DNA of 64,000 nt. Origin: Micromonospora yangpuensis (GTDB lineage Bacteria; Actinomycetota; Actinomycetes; Mycobacteriales; Micromonosporaceae). Position 1 is the stretch's first letter, and every line of letters begins with the position of its first letter. Where the stretch lies: positions 2,604,001 through 2,668,000 of the forward strand of contig NZ_FMIA01000002.1 of the NCBI RefSeq assembly GCF_900091615.1. The letters are read 5' to 3'. A model generated the notes under the pieces. It saw only the letters and a program-made list of their open reading frames with translations. It was not told the origin of the DNA and made no database searches. Positions 52,711 to 62,687 of the stretch are shown piece by piece. A program made the translations under genes and the position numbers.

Positions 52711-55385
52711 AGACGGCGGAGATCAAGCGGCGGTATCTCGCGCACTTCGAGGCGAACGGCCACGCCGTGGTGCCGTCCGCTCCGCTGCCCGCCATCGACG
52801 ACCCGAACCTGCTCTTCGTCCCGGCCGGCATGGTGCCCTTCGTGCCCTACTTCCTCGGGCAGCAGACTCCGCCGTACCGGCGGGCGGTCAGCGTGCAGAA
52901 GTGCATCCGGACCCCGGACATCGACGAGGTCGGCAAGACCAGCCGGCACGGCACGTTCTTCCAGATGAACGGCAACTTCTCCTTCGGCGACTACTTCAAG
53001 GAAGGCGCCATCCCGCTGGCCTGGGAGCTGATGACCACGTCGTCGGCACAGGGTGGGCTGGGGCTGGACGCCGACCGGCTCTGGGTGACCGTCTACCTCG
53101 ACGACGACGAGGCGTACGACATCTGGCACCGCACGGTGGGGGTGCCGGCCGAGCGCATCGTACGCCGGGGCAAGGGCCCGAACTTCTGGGACATGGGCAT
53201 TCCCGGCCCGTGCGGCCCGTGCTCGGAGATCTTCATCGACCGGGGCCCGGAGTACGGCCTCGACGGCGGTCCGGAGGTCGACGAGGACCGCTTCATGGAG
53301 CTGTGGAACCTCGTCTTCATGCAGTACGAGCGGGGTCCCGGCGCGGGCAAGGACTACCCGCTGGTGGGTGAGCTGCCGGCCAAGAACATCGACACCGGCA
53401 TGGGCCTGGAGCGGATGGCCTCGGTCCTGCAGGGCGTCGACAACCTCTACGAGATCGACGAGATCCGGCCGATCCTGGCCCGCGCCGCCGAGCTGACCGG
53501 CAAGCGCTACGGCGCGCACTCCGGGCACGTGGCCAGCGAGTCGCACCCGGACGACGTCCGGCTGCGGGTGATCGCCGACCACCTGCGTACCGCGCTGATG
53601 TTGATCGGTGACGGGGTGACCCCGAGCAACGAGGGGCGCGGCTACGTGCTGCGCCGGATCATGCGGCGGGCGATCCGGGCGGTGCGGCTGCTGGGTTACC
53701 AGGATCCGGCCCTGCCGGAGCTGCTGCCGGTGGCCCGCGACTGCATGGCCCCGTCGTACCCGGAGCTGGCCGCCGAGTTCGGCCGGATCGCCGACTACGC
53801 GTACGCGGAGGAGGAGGCCTTCCTGTCCACGCTGCGCGCCGGCACCACGATCCTGGACACGGCGATCGCCGAGACCCGGTCGGCGGGCCGCCCGGCGCTG
53901 TCCGGGGAGAAGGCCTTCCAACTGCACGACACCTACGGCTTCCCGATCGACCTGACCCTGGAGATCGCCGCCGAGCAGGGGCTGCAGGTGGACGCCGACG
54001 GCTTCCGCCGGCTGATGGCCGACCAGCGCAACCGGGCGAAGGCCGACGCCCAGGCGCGCAAGACCGGGCACACCGACGTGTCGGCGTACCGGGGGGTGCT
54101 GGACGCCGGCGGGCCGGTGGAGTTCACCGGTTACACCGAGCTGACCCGGGAGTCCCGGGTCCGGGCGGTGCTGGCCGGCGGCGGCGAGGTCGGCGCGGCA
54201 GCCGAGGGGGACACCGTCGAGCTGGTGCTCGACACCACCCCGTTCTACGCCGAGGGCGGTGGCCAGCAGCCCGACCAGGGTCTGATCACCGTCGGCGGTG
54301 GCCAGGTCGAGGTCTTCGACGTGCAGCAGCCGGTACCGGGGCTGATCGTGCACCGGGCCCGGGTCGTCCGGGGCGAGGTCCGCGCCGGCGAGACCGGGTA
54401 CGCCGAGATCGACGTGACCCGGCGGCGGGCGATCTCCCGGTCGCACACCGCGACCCACCTGGTGCACCAGACCATGCGTAACTTCCTCGGCGCCTCGGCC
54501 ACCCAGGCCGGTTCGTTGAACGCCCCCGGCCGGCTGCGGTTCGACTTCAACACCCCGACCGGGGTGGCGCCGAGCGTGCTGCACGACGTGGAGCAGCAGG
54601 TCAACGAGGTGCTCCTGGCCGACCTGGAGGTGCACGCCTTCATCACCACCCAGGAGGAGGCCCGGCGGATCGGCGCGATGGCGCTCTTCGGCGAGAAGTA
54701 CGGCGAGCGGGTCCGGGTCGTCGAGGTCGGCGACTACGCCCGGGAGCTGTGCGGCGGCACCCACGTGGCCCGCTCGGCCCAGCTCGGCCTGGTCAAGATC
54801 CTCTCCGAGGCGTCGGTGGGTTCGGGGGTCCGGCGGATCGAGGCCCTGGTGGGCATGGACGCCTTCGGCTTCCTGGCCCGCGAGCACCTGCTGGTGTCCC
54901 GGCTGGCCGAGCTGTTCCGGGTCCCCGGCGACCAGGTCGCCGACCGGGTGGAGCAGACCGTCACCCAGCTGCGCGACGCCGAGAAGGAGCTGGACAAGCT
55001 CCGGGCGCAGCTGGTGCTGGGCGGGGCGGCGGCGCTGGCCGCCCAGGCCAAGGACGTGCGCGGGGTGGCGTACGTGGGCACCGAGGCGCCCGAGGGGGCG
55101 GCCGGCAACGACGTGCGGACGTTGGCCCAGGAGATCCGGGGCAAGATCGACCCGGCCCGGCCGGCGGTGGTCGCGGTGGCGGCCCGGTCCAACGGCAAGG
55201 CGTCGCTGGTGGTGTCGGTGAACCCGGCGGCCCGGTCCCGGGGCCTGGCCGCCAACGACCTGGTCAAGGCGGCCTTCTCCGGCCGGGGCGGCGGCAGCGC
55301 CGACCTGGCCCAGGGCGGCGGCCTGCCGGCGGCCGAGGCCCCGACGCTGCTGCTCACCGTCGAGAAGGCGATCGCCGACACGTGA
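52707..55385 (+). CDS. alaS: Alanyl-tRNA synthetase
   Basis: 892 residues. The catalytic core shows [42 protein letters not shown] and [17 protein letters not shown]. The editing domain has [17 protein letters not shown] and [14 protein letters not shown] (zinc/editing Cys-His), and the C-Ala domain includes [24 protein letters not shown]. It charges tRNA-Ala and removes mischarged Ser/Gly. The start is coupled to DUF6167. Confidence 0.98.
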   Translation: MKTAEIKRRYLAHFEANGHAVVPSAPLPAIDDPNLLFVPAGMVPFVPYFLGQQTPPYRRAVSVQKCIRTPDIDEVGKTSRHGTFFQMNGNFSFGDYFKEGAIPLAWELMTTSSAQGGLGLDADRLWVTVYLDDDEAYDIWHRTVGVPAERIVRRGKGPNFWDMGIPGPCGPCSEIFIDRGPEYGLDGGPEVDEDRFMELWNLVFMQYERGPGAGKDYPLVGELPAKNIDTGMGLERMASVLQGVDNLYEIDEIRPILARAAELTGKRYGAHSGHVASESHPDDVRLRVIADHLRTALMLIGDGVTPSNEGRGYVLRRIMRRAIRAVRLLGYQDPALPELLPVARDCMAPSYPELAAEFGRIADYAYAEEEAFLSTLRAGTTILDTAIAETRSAGRPALSGEKAFQLHDTYGFPIDLTLEIAAEQGLQVDADGFRRLMADQRNRAKADAQARKTGHTDVSAYRGVLDAGGPVEFTGYTELTRESRVRAVLAGGGEVGAAAEGDTVELVLDTTPFYAEGGGQQPDQGLITVGGGQVEVFDVQQPVPGLIVHRARVVRGEVRAGETGYAEIDVTRRRAISRSHTATHLVHQTMRNFLGASATQAGSLNAPGRLRFDFNTPTGVAPSVLHDVEQQVNEVLLADLEVHAFITTQEEARRIGAMALFGEKYGERVRVVEVGDYARELCGGTHVARSAQLGLVKILSEASVGSGVRRIEALVGMDAFGFLAREHLLVSRLAELFRVPGDQVADRVEQTVTQLRDAEKELDKLRAQLVLGGAAALAAQAKDVRGVAYVGTEAPEGAAGNDVRTLAQEIRGKIDPARPAVVAVAARSNGKASLVVSVNPAARSRGLAANDLVKAAFSGRGGGSADLAQGGGLPAAEAPTLLLTVEKAIADT

Positions 55386-55471
55386 TGTGGTCAACCGTCG
55401 TCGACCCGGGTCACAGGGGAGCAGTCCCCGCCGCGGCCCGGGTCGACGCGTTACTGGGGGAGGGCCGGAGC

Positions 55472-55918
55472 GTGTTCGGGGTACGACTGGGCGTGGATGT
55501 CGGTCAGGTTCGTGTCGGGGTGGCCCGTTCCGACCCGCACGGGGTGCTCGCCACCCCGGTGGCCACCCTGGCCCGGGACCTCGGTGCCGCCCCGGAGGCG
55601 GTACCGGCCGACATGGCCGAATTGAAACGCCTGGTCAGCGAGGTGGAGGCGGTGGAGGTGGTGGTCGGCCTGCCGGTCAACCTCGCCGGAAAACACGGGC
55701 CGGCGGCGGTGCACGTGACGGCGTACGCTGAGCGACTGGCCGAGGTGCTGGCACCTGTTCCGGTATCGCTCACCGACGAGAGGATGTCGACCGTGGTTGC
55801 TTCTCGTAGGCTGTCCGAGCGGGGCGTCCGTGGGAAGCGCCAACGTGCGGTGGTCGACCAGGCCGCCGCGGTCGAGATTCTGCAGAGCTGGCTGGACGCG
55901 CAGCGGAGGCGGACGTAA
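55472..55918 (+). CDS. ruvX: RuvX/YqgF Holliday junction resolvase-like protein
   Basis: 148 residues from GTG 55472, behind GGGGGAGGG. The RNase H-like motif GVRLGVDVGQVRVGVARSDP gives the first catalytic Asp; EVVVGLPVNLAG, LTDERMSTVVA and VDQAAAVEILQSWLD follow. An in-frame ATG at 55385 would overlap the alaS stop and add 29 residues unlike the family, so the later start is preferred. Relatives act in pre-16S rRNA 5-prime end maturation. It overlaps mltG by one base (TAATG). Confidence 0.9.
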   Translation: MFGVRLGVDVGQVRVGVARSDPHGVLATPVATLARDLGAAPEAVPADMAELKRLVSEVEAVEVVVGLPVNLAGKHGPAAVHVTAYAERLAEVLAPVPVSLTDERMSTVVASRRLSERGVRGKRQRAVVDQAAAVEILQSWLDAQRRRT

Positions 55919-57138
55919 TGATCGACGATCTGGACCTCGGGTTCGACGAGCAGGAGCGGGGGGAGAAGGGCCGGCACCGGCGTGGCTTCGTCGAGAGACG
56001 CAAGGCCACCGGCAAGGGCAAGGCGAAGTCCGGCGGCACGGGCAAGACCGTGATCGCCCTCTTCCTGGCCCTGGCGCTGCTCGGCGGCATCGGCGGCGGG
56101 GCCTACTACGGCTTCGACCGGGTGTCGAACTACTTCACCACGCCCGACTACGACGGTGCCGGCTCCGGTGAGACGACCGTCGAGATCAAGCAGGGTGCGT
56201 TGATCGCCGACATGGCGAACGCGTTGCACGAGGCGGGGGTGGTGAAGAGCCCCAAGGCGTTCGTCAACGCGGCAGCGGATAACTCCCGCAGCACCAACAT
56301 CCAGCCCGGTACCTACAAGGTCCGCAAGGAGATGAGCGGCGAGAGCGCGGTCGCCGCCCTGCTCGACCTCAAGAACAAGATCGTCAAGGGGCTCACCATC
56401 CCCGAGGGCCGGACCGCCAAGAGCATCTTCAAGCTTCTTTCCGAGGAGACGAAGATCCCGGTCAAGGAGTTCGAGGCGGCGGCGAAGGACCCGGAGGCAC
56501 TCGGTGTGCCGGACTGGTGGTTCAAGCGCAACGACGACAAGAAGGTCAGCAAGTCGGTCGAGGGCTTCCTCTTTCCCGACACCTACGAGCTTCCGCCAAA
56601 CATCACCGCCGAGGGTGTGCTCTCGTTGATGGTGGACCGCTTCCTCACCGTTACCGGTGACATGGACTTCGCTGACAAGGTGGAGAAGGAGCGCGGCGGG
56701 ATCAGCCCGTACGAGGCGTTGATCGTGGCGTCGATGGCGCAGGCCGAGGCGGGTAACGCCGAGGACCTCGGCAAGATCGCCCGGGTTGCCTACAACCGGG
56801 CCTACAGTGGCAACTTCCCCTGTAGCTGCCTGGAGTTCGACGTGTCGGTGAACTACTACTGGGAGTTGACCGGTAAGCCGACGAAGGCTTCGAAGGACAT
56901 GCGTACCGAGGAGATTCGGGACCCGAAGAATCCGTACAGCACGCACTCGCATCCGGGTCTGACCCCCACTCCGATCAACAATCCGGGGAAGCTGGCGCTG
57001 GAGGGAGCGATGGATCCCCCGGATGGGCCCTGGCTCTTCTTCGTGGCGATCGACAGGGAGGGGCACTCCGCCTTCGCCGAAACCAACGCCGAGCACGAGC
57101 GCAACATCGAGAAGGCCAAGAAGAACGGGATCCTCTGA
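55918..57138 (+). CDS. mltG: Endolytic peptidoglycan transglycosylase MltG
   Basis: 406 residues. A basic cytoplasmic start, a membrane segment (about 41-62), a LysM-like domain (KQGALIADMANALHEAGVV, QPGTYKVRKEMSG) and the YceG catalytic domain. The active Glu lies in LIVASMAQAEAGNAEDLGKIA, and NPYSTHSHPGLTPTPINNPG is the family signature. It cleaves nascent glycan strands in the wall and sets their length. It follows ruvX directly. Confidence 0.95.
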   Translation: MIDDLDLGFDEQERGEKGRHRRGFVERRKATGKGKAKSGGTGKTVIALFLALALLGGIGGGAYYGFDRVSNYFTTPDYDGAGSGETTVEIKQGALIADMANALHEAGVVKSPKAFVNAAADNSRSTNIQPGTYKVRKEMSGESAVAALLDLKNKIVKGLTIPEGRTAKSIFKLLSEETKIPVKEFEAAAKDPEALGVPDWWFKRNDDKKVSKSVEGFLFPDTYELPPNITAEGVLSLMVDRFLTVTGDMDFADKVEKERGGISPYEALIVASMAQAEAGNAEDLGKIARVAYNRAYSGNFPCSCLEFDVSVNYYWELTGKPTKASKDMRTEEIRDPKNPYSTHSHPGLTPTPINNPGKLALEGAMDPPDGPWLFFVAIDREGHSAFAETNAEHERNIEKAKKNGIL

Positions 57139-57281
57139 GCCGGGCCGCCTCGCAGGCAAGCAGCTCGACCCTGGCCGGTCGTGGCGGTCTCCGACCCCGC
57201 CTCACGCACGGTAGTGGGACGTTGACGTGTGATTCGCCCGGCGGTAGCGTCCCCAGTGGACGCTATACGGGGAGGCACGGG

Positions 57282-57641
57282 GTGAGATCTCTTCTGGGAC
57301 GGCTGGCGGTCGGAGTGGTGGCGGGGATCGGGGTCTCCCTGGTCCTGGTGCCAGTTCCTGCCCAGGCGGCGGCGACCGAGCACTTCAGCACCACCGGAGC
57401 GGTGGGGCGGGCGGTGTACATCAAGAACGGTGACTGGAATCTCTATGCGCGTGATCCGCTGACCGACGGGCACTGCGCCCGCTGGCAGGTGCGTGCTCCT
57501 GGATCGAGCACCTGGAACTGGCAGGGACCGTCGGTCTGCACCGCCACCGAGCAGCACGCCACCTTCGGTCGAGCGCAGTACTCCTACCGCATCTGTCGTA
57601 CCGGGGTGGGAAACTGCTCGGCACCGAAGACCCTGTACTGA
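57282..57641 (+). CDS. Small secreted hypothetical protein
   Basis: 119 residues from GTG 57282 (GGGGAGG upstream). The signal peptide RSLLGRLAVGVVAGIGVSLVLVPVPAQA is clear. The mature part of about 90 residues has four Cys (HCARW, SVCTAT, RICRTG, GNCSAP) that could form two disulfides, and many aromatic residues. No family recognised; it sits alone between mltG and aroE. Confidence 0.75.
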   Translation: MRSLLGRLAVGVVAGIGVSLVLVPVPAQAAATEHFSTTGAVGRAVYIKNGDWNLYARDPLTDGHCARWQVRAPGSSTWNWQGPSVCTATEQHATFGRAQYSYRICRTGVGNCSAPKTLY

Positions 57642-57715
57642 CCCAGCCGGAATCCGAGATAGTCTGGTCACCGCTGAAAGCGTGGCGGTCACACGGACGG
57701 AAGGCTGACGGGGAC

Positions 57716-58606
57716 GTGGTGAGACGGGCGGCGGTGGTCGGCAAGCCGATCGCGCACTCGCTCTCCCCGGTGATCCACACCGCCGGGTACGTGGCGGCCG
57801 GGTTGACCGGCTGGTCGTACACCCGGATCGAGTGCGCCGAGTCCGAGGTCGCCGGCCTGGTCGGCGGCCTCGGCCCGGAGTGGGCCGGCCTGTCGGTGAC
57901 CATGCCCGGCAAGGAGGCGGCGCTCGCGGTGGCCGACGAGGTCTCCCCGCTGGCCGCCGCCGTCGGTGCCGCCAACACCCTGGTACGCCGCCCCGACGGT
58001 TCCTGGTACGCCGACAACACCGACGTCACCGGCATGGTCGAGGTGCTGACCGCCGCCGGCGTACGCGCCGGTGCCACGGTGACCGTGCTCGGTGCCGGCG
58101 GTACCGCGCGGGCGGCGCTGGCGGCGGCGGCCCGGCTCGGTGCCGCCGGGGTGACCGTGGTGGCCCGCCGGGCGGCGGCCGTCGACGCGTTGCGCCCGGT
58201 CGCCGCCGCCCTCGACCTGCCACTGACCGGCGCGGGCTGGGACCCGGCCGGTTGGGACCGGACCGGCGGGGACCCGGCCGGTTGGGACCGGACCGGCGGG
58301 GACCCGGCCGATCGGGGCCCTACGGCCGGACCCGCCGACTGTGACGTGCTCGTCTCCACCGTGCCGAAGGGAGTCGCCGACCCGCTGGTCAGCCGGTGGC
58401 GGTGGCGGTCGTCCACCGTGGTCTTCGACGCCCTCTACGATCCCTGGCCGACTCCGTTGGCCGCCGCCGCCCAGGCCGCCGGTTGCCGTGTCGTCTCCGG
58501 GCTGGACCTGCTGCTGGCCCAGGCCGTCGGTCAGTTCGAACAGTTCACCGGGGTTCCCGCGCCGGTGCCGGCGATGCGCGCCGCCCTGCTGGCCGCCCGT
58601 CGTTGA
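57716..58606 (+). CDS. aroE: Shikimate dehydrogenase with internal repeat
   Basis: 296 residues from GTG 57716 (GTG 57719 also possible). KPIAHSLSPVIHTAG binds shikimate, LSVTMPGKEAAL holds the catalytic Lys and ADNTDVTGMV the catalytic Asp. VTVLGAGGTARAAL is the NADP site and SGLDLLLAQAVGQFEQFTG the C-terminal signature. It reduces dehydroshikimate in aromatic synthesis. Between the NADP strand region and the LVSTVPKG segment lies a duplicated DPAGWDRTGG unit, making it slightly longer than the usual 270-280. Confidence 0.93.
   Translation: MVRRAAVVGKPIAHSLSPVIHTAGYVAAGLTGWSYTRIECAESEVAGLVGGLGPEWAGLSVTMPGKEAALAVADEVSPLAAAVGAANTLVRRPDGSWYADNTDVTGMVEVLTAAGVRAGATVTVLGAGGTARAALAAAARLGAAGVTVVARRAAAVDALRPVAAALDLPLTGAGWDPAGWDRTGGDPAGWDRTGGDPADRGPTAGPADCDVLVSTVPKGVADPLVSRWRWRSSTVVFDALYDPWPTPLAAAAQAAGCRVVSGLDLLLAQAVGQFEQFTGVPAPVPAMRAALLAARR
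58241..58300 (+). repeat. In-frame 30-bp tandem duplication inside aroE
   Basis: Two perfect copies of a 30-bp unit (58241-58270, 58271-58300) starting GACCCGGCCGGTTGGGACCG, with a partial third to about 58310. Each codes DPAGWDRTGG. The period is a multiple of three, so copy number can change without breaking the frame. Confidence 0.92.
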
Positions 58607-58635
58607 CCGGCCACGGCCCCCCGTTTCTTAGCTTT

Positions 58636-58655
58636 GGGTTAAGACGCGCTTACCC
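58636..58655. promoter_or_regulatory. Bulged dyad upstream of the GH26-like gene
   Basis: GGGTTAAG (58636-58643) and CTTACCC (58649-58655) around ACGCG, with one bulged T. It lies 78 bp before TTG 58733 in an AT-richer patch, and is a candidate promoter operator. Confidence 0.35.
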
Positions 58656-58732
58656 GTAGCTGTACGTGTGACGTCCCGCGACCCTCCTGGTTAGGCTGCA
58701 CCCGGTACCACAGTCGACACAGGGAGTGTCCC

Positions 58733-60460
58733 TTGAACAGGCACGGGATTCACCGCCTCACCCGGCACGCCGGTCCCCGACGCAAGGCAGCCGTTCTCGG
58801 GGTGCTCGGCGTCGCGGTGGTGGGCGCTCTGGTGGCCACCATGATGCCGCTGCTGGCTGCCGACGATCCCGCCCTGGTGGCGGTGGCCGACACCACCGCC
58901 ACGACGGTGCCGCAGGACGGTGACAACGGGGTCAAGACGTCCCTGGCCACCTGCCCGGCGCCCTGCGACGGCAACCCGCGCGGGGCCCGGGACGCGGTGG
59001 TCGAGTTCGCGGTGCGCGGGGTGCCCGCCACCGCCGTGGGCCTGCGGGCCACCCTGCGGGTGTACGCCTGGCGGGACGCCGCCGCCACGGTGACCGCGTA
59101 CGCCTCCCCGGTGGACGCCCGGCAGGCCCGGCCCGCGCCGGTGGAGCCGGTCACCGCGTTGGACTCGGTGTCCCGGGTGGCCGAGGGCTTCAACGAGTGG
59201 GACGTCTCGGCGCTGGTGCGGGGCAACGGCAACTGGACGGTGTCCCTGGCCCAGTCCGGTCTGGACACCCGGCTCTACTGGGCGTCCCGGGAGAACCGCG
59301 ACCCGGAGCTGCGACCCCGGTTGCTCGTCGACTACGACGTCGCGCCGACCGCGTCCCCGACGGTGCCGGCCACCCGGCCGGCCACCTCGACCCCGGCGAC
59401 CACCGCGCCGGCCAGCCCGACGCCGCGCGTCGAGCCGAGCACCCCCCGCCCGTCGGCGACCACCCCCGCGGCGACGCCCAGCACCACCGCCCCGGCCAAC
59501 GGTTCGGGCCGGTGCGGGACGGTGTCGGCGAAGCTGGTGCCCTCCTGCGGCGCCTGGTGGGGGATGTACTCGCCGGCCTCGGCCGGCAACGGGTGGGACC
59601 ACGGCCAGGCGGTGGCCGATGTGGAGGCCCAGGTCGGGCGGAAGTTCGACGTGGTGCACCGCTACCACGACTTCTCCAACGCCGGCAGCAACGGGGCCTT
59701 CCCCGACCCGTACGAGCAGCAGCAGCTGCGCGAGGGCAGGCTGCTCTTCTTCGCCTGGGAGTCCCGGAACTTCTCCACCGGTACGACGTTCACCTGGGCG
59801 GACGTCTACAGTGGCCGGCACGACGAGACGATCGACGCGGTGGCCGGTCGGATCAAGGCGGTCGGGGCGCCGGTGTTCATGGGCTTCGACCACGAGCCGG
59901 AGGACGAGCCGGCCAAGGGCAGCGACGCCGACTTCGTCCGCGCCTGGCGGTACGTGCACGACCGGTTCGCCAGGGCCGGGGCGTCCAACGCCGTCTGGGT
60001 GTGGGTGATGATGGGCTGGTCCGGCTACCACGACCGGTACGTCGGCCTCTACCCCGGTGACCGGTACGTCGACTGGGTGGGCTACGACCCGTACAACTTC
60101 CAGGTCTGCAACGGCAGCACGGTGTGGAAGAGTCCGCACGAGACGGTCGGTGGCTTCTACCGGTGGCTGGACGACAACGGGGTGGGCGCGGGCAAGCCCC
60201 GGATGCTTGCCGAGTTCGGCACCAACCTGCACCCGGACGACCCGGGGGCCAAGCGCCGGTGGTTCGAGGAGTTCCCGGCGGCCCTGAAGGCCCACCCCAA
60301 GATCAAGGCGGCGATCTACTTCAACTCGCCGGGGATGACCCGCAAGTCCAGCACCTGTGACATGACCATGAACCACAACGCCTCGGCGGTGGCCGGCTTC
60401 GCCCAGGCCGGGCGGGACTCCTATCTGCGTCAGCCGACCGCGCGGAGCACCCGCGACTGA
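58733..60460 (+). CDS. Secreted GH26-like glycoside hydrolase with DNRLRE-type domain
   Basis: 575 residues from TTG 58733, behind AGGGAG. A signal or anchor segment (about 22-42) precedes a DNRLRE-like binding domain (about 50-202; FAVRGVPATAVGLRATLRVY, NEWDVSALVRGNGNWTVSL). A Thr/Pro linker (203-255) then leads to a TIM-barrel resembling GH26. The acid Glu is probably in GFDHEPEDE and the nucleophile in MLAEFGTNLHPDD. GH26 members cut mannan or related beta-glycans. It adjoins surface-glycan genes, so a role in exopolysaccharide turnover is plausible but inferred. Confidence 0.8.
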   Translation: MNRHGIHRLTRHAGPRRKAAVLGVLGVAVVGALVATMMPLLAADDPALVAVADTTATTVPQDGDNGVKTSLATCPAPCDGNPRGARDAVVEFAVRGVPATAVGLRATLRVYAWRDAAATVTAYASPVDARQARPAPVEPVTALDSVSRVAEGFNEWDVSALVRGNGNWTVSLAQSGLDTRLYWASRENRDPELRPRLLVDYDVAPTASPTVPATRPATSTPATTAPASPTPRVEPSTPRPSATTPAATPSTTAPANGSGRCGTVSAKLVPSCGAWWGMYSPASAGNGWDHGQAVADVEAQVGRKFDVVHRYHDFSNAGSNGAFPDPYEQQQLREGRLLFFAWESRNFSTGTTFTWADVYSGRHDETIDAVAGRIKAVGAPVFMGFDHEPEDEPAKGSDADFVRAWRYVHDRFARAGASNAVWVWVMMGWSGYHDRYVGLYPGDRYVDWVGYDPYNFQVCNGSTVWKSPHETVGGFYRWLDDNGVGAGKPRMLAEFGTNLHPDDPGAKRRWFEEFPAALKAHPKIKAAIYFNSPGMTRKSSTCDMTMNHNASAVAGFAQAGRDSYLRQPTARSTRD

Positions 60461-60467
60461 CCTCGGC

Positions 60468-60511
60468 CCGACAGTGACGTGGCCGGTATGGACCGTCCAC
60501 GTCGCTGTCGG
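60468..60511 (+). terminator. 20-bp-stem terminator after the GH26-like gene
   Basis: Arms 60468-60487 and 60492-60511 pair at 18 of 20 positions around loop ATGG; core sequences are CCGACAG, GACGTGG and CCGGT with their complements. It begins 7 bp after the stop. Confidence 0.85.
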
Positions 60512-60608
60512 TTACCGGATTCAGTGACCGCCCAATCGGCGGATTTCCCTTGTGGCGCTGGACAAGGCACGCTACGCACGTTCTGTTGGCCCTCCCAGGA
60601 GGCACAGC

Positions 60609-62594
60609 GTGCCCGTTCCCTCCCTTCTCCGGCGTACCGCCGGAACCACCCGTGCCCGCGCGACGCTGCTCGCGGTGGTGGTCGGCCTCACGGTGTTGAC
60701 CGCACCCGCCGCGGCGTCCGCCGCCGTGGTCCCGGCGCCCGCGCCGGCCACCCTCGTCTCGGCCAACCCCGCCGACCACACGCCACACGCCCGTGACGGT
60801 GAGACCCGCGCGTTCGCCCAGGTGGGCGACATGGTCTACGTCGGCGGCAGCTTCACCCAGATCCGCCTCACCGCCACCGCCACCTGGACCACCCAGCGCT
60901 ACCTGTTCGCCTACCACCGCGGCACCGGGGCGATCTCCACCACGTTCCTGCCGGTGCTCGACGGGGCGGTCAACACCCTGATCGCCGGCCCCGGCGGCAC
61001 CGTCATCGTCGGTGGCGCCTTCAAGACCGTCAACGGGATCGCCCGCCGCAACCTGGTCGCGCTCGACCCGACCACCGGCGCGATCATCGACAGCTGGGTC
61101 GGTCGCTCCGACGGCGGGAACGTCCGTGACCTGGTGCTGCACGGCAACGACCTGTACGTCGCCGGCGCGTTCAACTGGCTCAACGGCACCGCGCACACCG
61201 GGTTGGCCCGGCTGAACGCGACCACCGGTGCGATCGACCCGACGTTCAACGTCAACGCCACCGTGGGCCGGCACGAGACCAACTCGTACGTCTGGGCGAT
61301 CGACGTCTCCCCGGACGGCAACACCCTGGTCGTCGGCGGTAACTTCACCCTCCTCAACGACCTGCCCCGCAACCAGATCGCGCTGGTGGACCTGACCGGG
61401 ACGCCCTCGGTGATCGACTGGAGTTCGGAGAAGTTCGTCGCGGGGTGCGGCAGCCCCTCGACCTTCGTGCACTACGTGCAGGACGTGAGGTTCGGCGCGG
61501 ACGGCAGCTGGTTCGTCGTCGGCACCAACGGCGGGTCGGGTTGGCCGTCGGCGTACTGCGACGCACTGGTCCGGTTCGAGACCGCCGCGCGGGGGACCGG
61601 GCAGGTGGCCACCTGGGTCAACTTCACCGGCAACGACACCATCACCTCGGTCGAGGTCGCCGACGGGGTGATCTACCTCGGTGGGCACTTCCGTTGGCTG
61701 AACAACCCCAACGCCAGTGACGTCGCCGGCAACGGGGCGATCGACCGGCTCGGCATCGGGGCGGTCAACCCGGCCACCGGCATGCCGCTGAACTGGAACC
61801 CGCGCCGTACCGCCTCGTCGCTGCCGACCGGGGCCAGCAGTTGGGGCTCCTCGGTACCGGTGATCTGGCGCGGCACCGACGGGATCTACTTCGGGCACAA
61901 CTCCGACGGGATGGGCAACGAGTACCACGGCCGGCTCGGCATGTTCCCGCTCGCCGGTGGACGTACCGTCACCCCGAAGAACCCGCAGCCGGCCGGCAGC
62001 GGCAACCTGCACCTGCGGACGGCCAACGGTGAGCTGGCCAAGGTCCCGTTCGACGGCACCACCCTCGGCACGGCGACCGTGGTCAGCCAGCCGAACTGGA
62101 CCAACGCCGGCGCCACCTGGCAGGTCGACGACCGGATCTACTGGGCGCGTACGGTGACCGGCGCCCCGAGTGGCAGCCGGATCGACATCTCGCTCTACAA
62201 CGGTACGGCGATCGGCGCGTCGTGGGAGGCGTCGGGCTACAACGACTGGTTCAACGCGGCGAACCTGACCGGCGCGTTCTACCTGGACGGTCAGCTCTAC
62301 TACACCCGGACCGGGGCCAACGCGCTGTACCACCGGTACTTCGAGATCGACGGCAACTACCTCGGCGCCACCGAGTTCAGCACCCCGACCACCGGGATGA
62401 CCTGGTCGGCGGTGCGCGGGATGGCCTGGGTGGACGGGCGGATCGTCTATGGACACACCGACGGTACGCTGCGTGCCGTGCCGTTCGATCCGACGGCCGC
62501 GCCGGTGGTGACCGGTACCGCGGCCACCGTGCTCGCGGCGCCGAGCCCGGGGTTGACCTGGTCGCAGTCGGCCATGTTCTTCTCCGTACAGTAA
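60609..62594 (+). CDS. Secreted beta-propeller-like protein (DUF5122/delta-60-type repeats)
   Basis: 661 residues from GTG 60609, with AGGAGG well placed; an earlier frame start at 60552 lacks this. The signal peptide ends near ASAAV. Repeats of about 45-50 residues such as MVYVGGSFTQI, TVIVGGAFKTVNG, LYVAGAFNWLNG, LVVGGNFTLLN and IYLGGHFRWLN alternate with LDPTTGAI / LNATTGAID, the delta-60 or kelch-like propeller pattern. The C-terminal part (about 450-661) is a second beta-rich region. No anchor is seen. It probably binds polysaccharide or protein outside the cell. Confidence 0.82.
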   Translation: MPVPSLLRRTAGTTRARATLLAVVVGLTVLTAPAAASAAVVPAPAPATLVSANPADHTPHARDGETRAFAQVGDMVYVGGSFTQIRLTATATWTTQRYLFAYHRGTGAISTTFLPVLDGAVNTLIAGPGGTVIVGGAFKTVNGIARRNLVALDPTTGAIIDSWVGRSDGGNVRDLVLHGNDLYVAGAFNWLNGTAHTGLARLNATTGAIDPTFNVNATVGRHETNSYVWAIDVSPDGNTLVVGGNFTLLNDLPRNQIALVDLTGTPSVIDWSSEKFVAGCGSPSTFVHYVQDVRFGADGSWFVVGTNGGSGWPSAYCDALVRFETAARGTGQVATWVNFTGNDTITSVEVADGVIYLGGHFRWLNNPNASDVAGNGAIDRLGIGAVNPATGMPLNWNPRRTASSLPTGASSWGSSVPVIWRGTDGIYFGHNSDGMGNEYHGRLGMFPLAGGRTVTPKNPQPAGSGNLHLRTANGELAKVPFDGTTLGTATVVSQPNWTNAGATWQVDDRIYWARTVTGAPSGSRIDISLYNGTAIGASWEASGYNDWFNAANLTGAFYLDGQLYYTRTGANALYHRYFEIDGNYLGATEFSTPTTGMTWSAVRGMAWVDGRIVYGHTDGTLRAVPFDPTAAPVVTGTAATVLAAPSPGLTWSQSAMFFSVQ

Positions 62595-62635
62595 GGATCG
62601 ACCGATCGTGATGGTTTCTCGGTAGATTGGTCGAC

Positions 62636-62671
62636 CGGGGGCCGGCGACGCAGTCGCGTCGCCGGCCCCCG
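62636..62671 (+). terminator. 16-bp perfect terminator hairpin
   Basis: Stem CGGGGGCCGGCGACGC / GCGTCGCCGGCCCCCG with loop AGTC. It separates the beta-propeller gene from the acyltransferase gene. Confidence 0.9.
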
Positions 62672-62687
62672 AGACGGTGGGGAGGGT

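Noticed and set aside
55385..55471. Earlier start of ruvX overlapping alaS
   Set aside because: The added 29 residues do not match the family and a strong ribosome site lies before GTG 55472.
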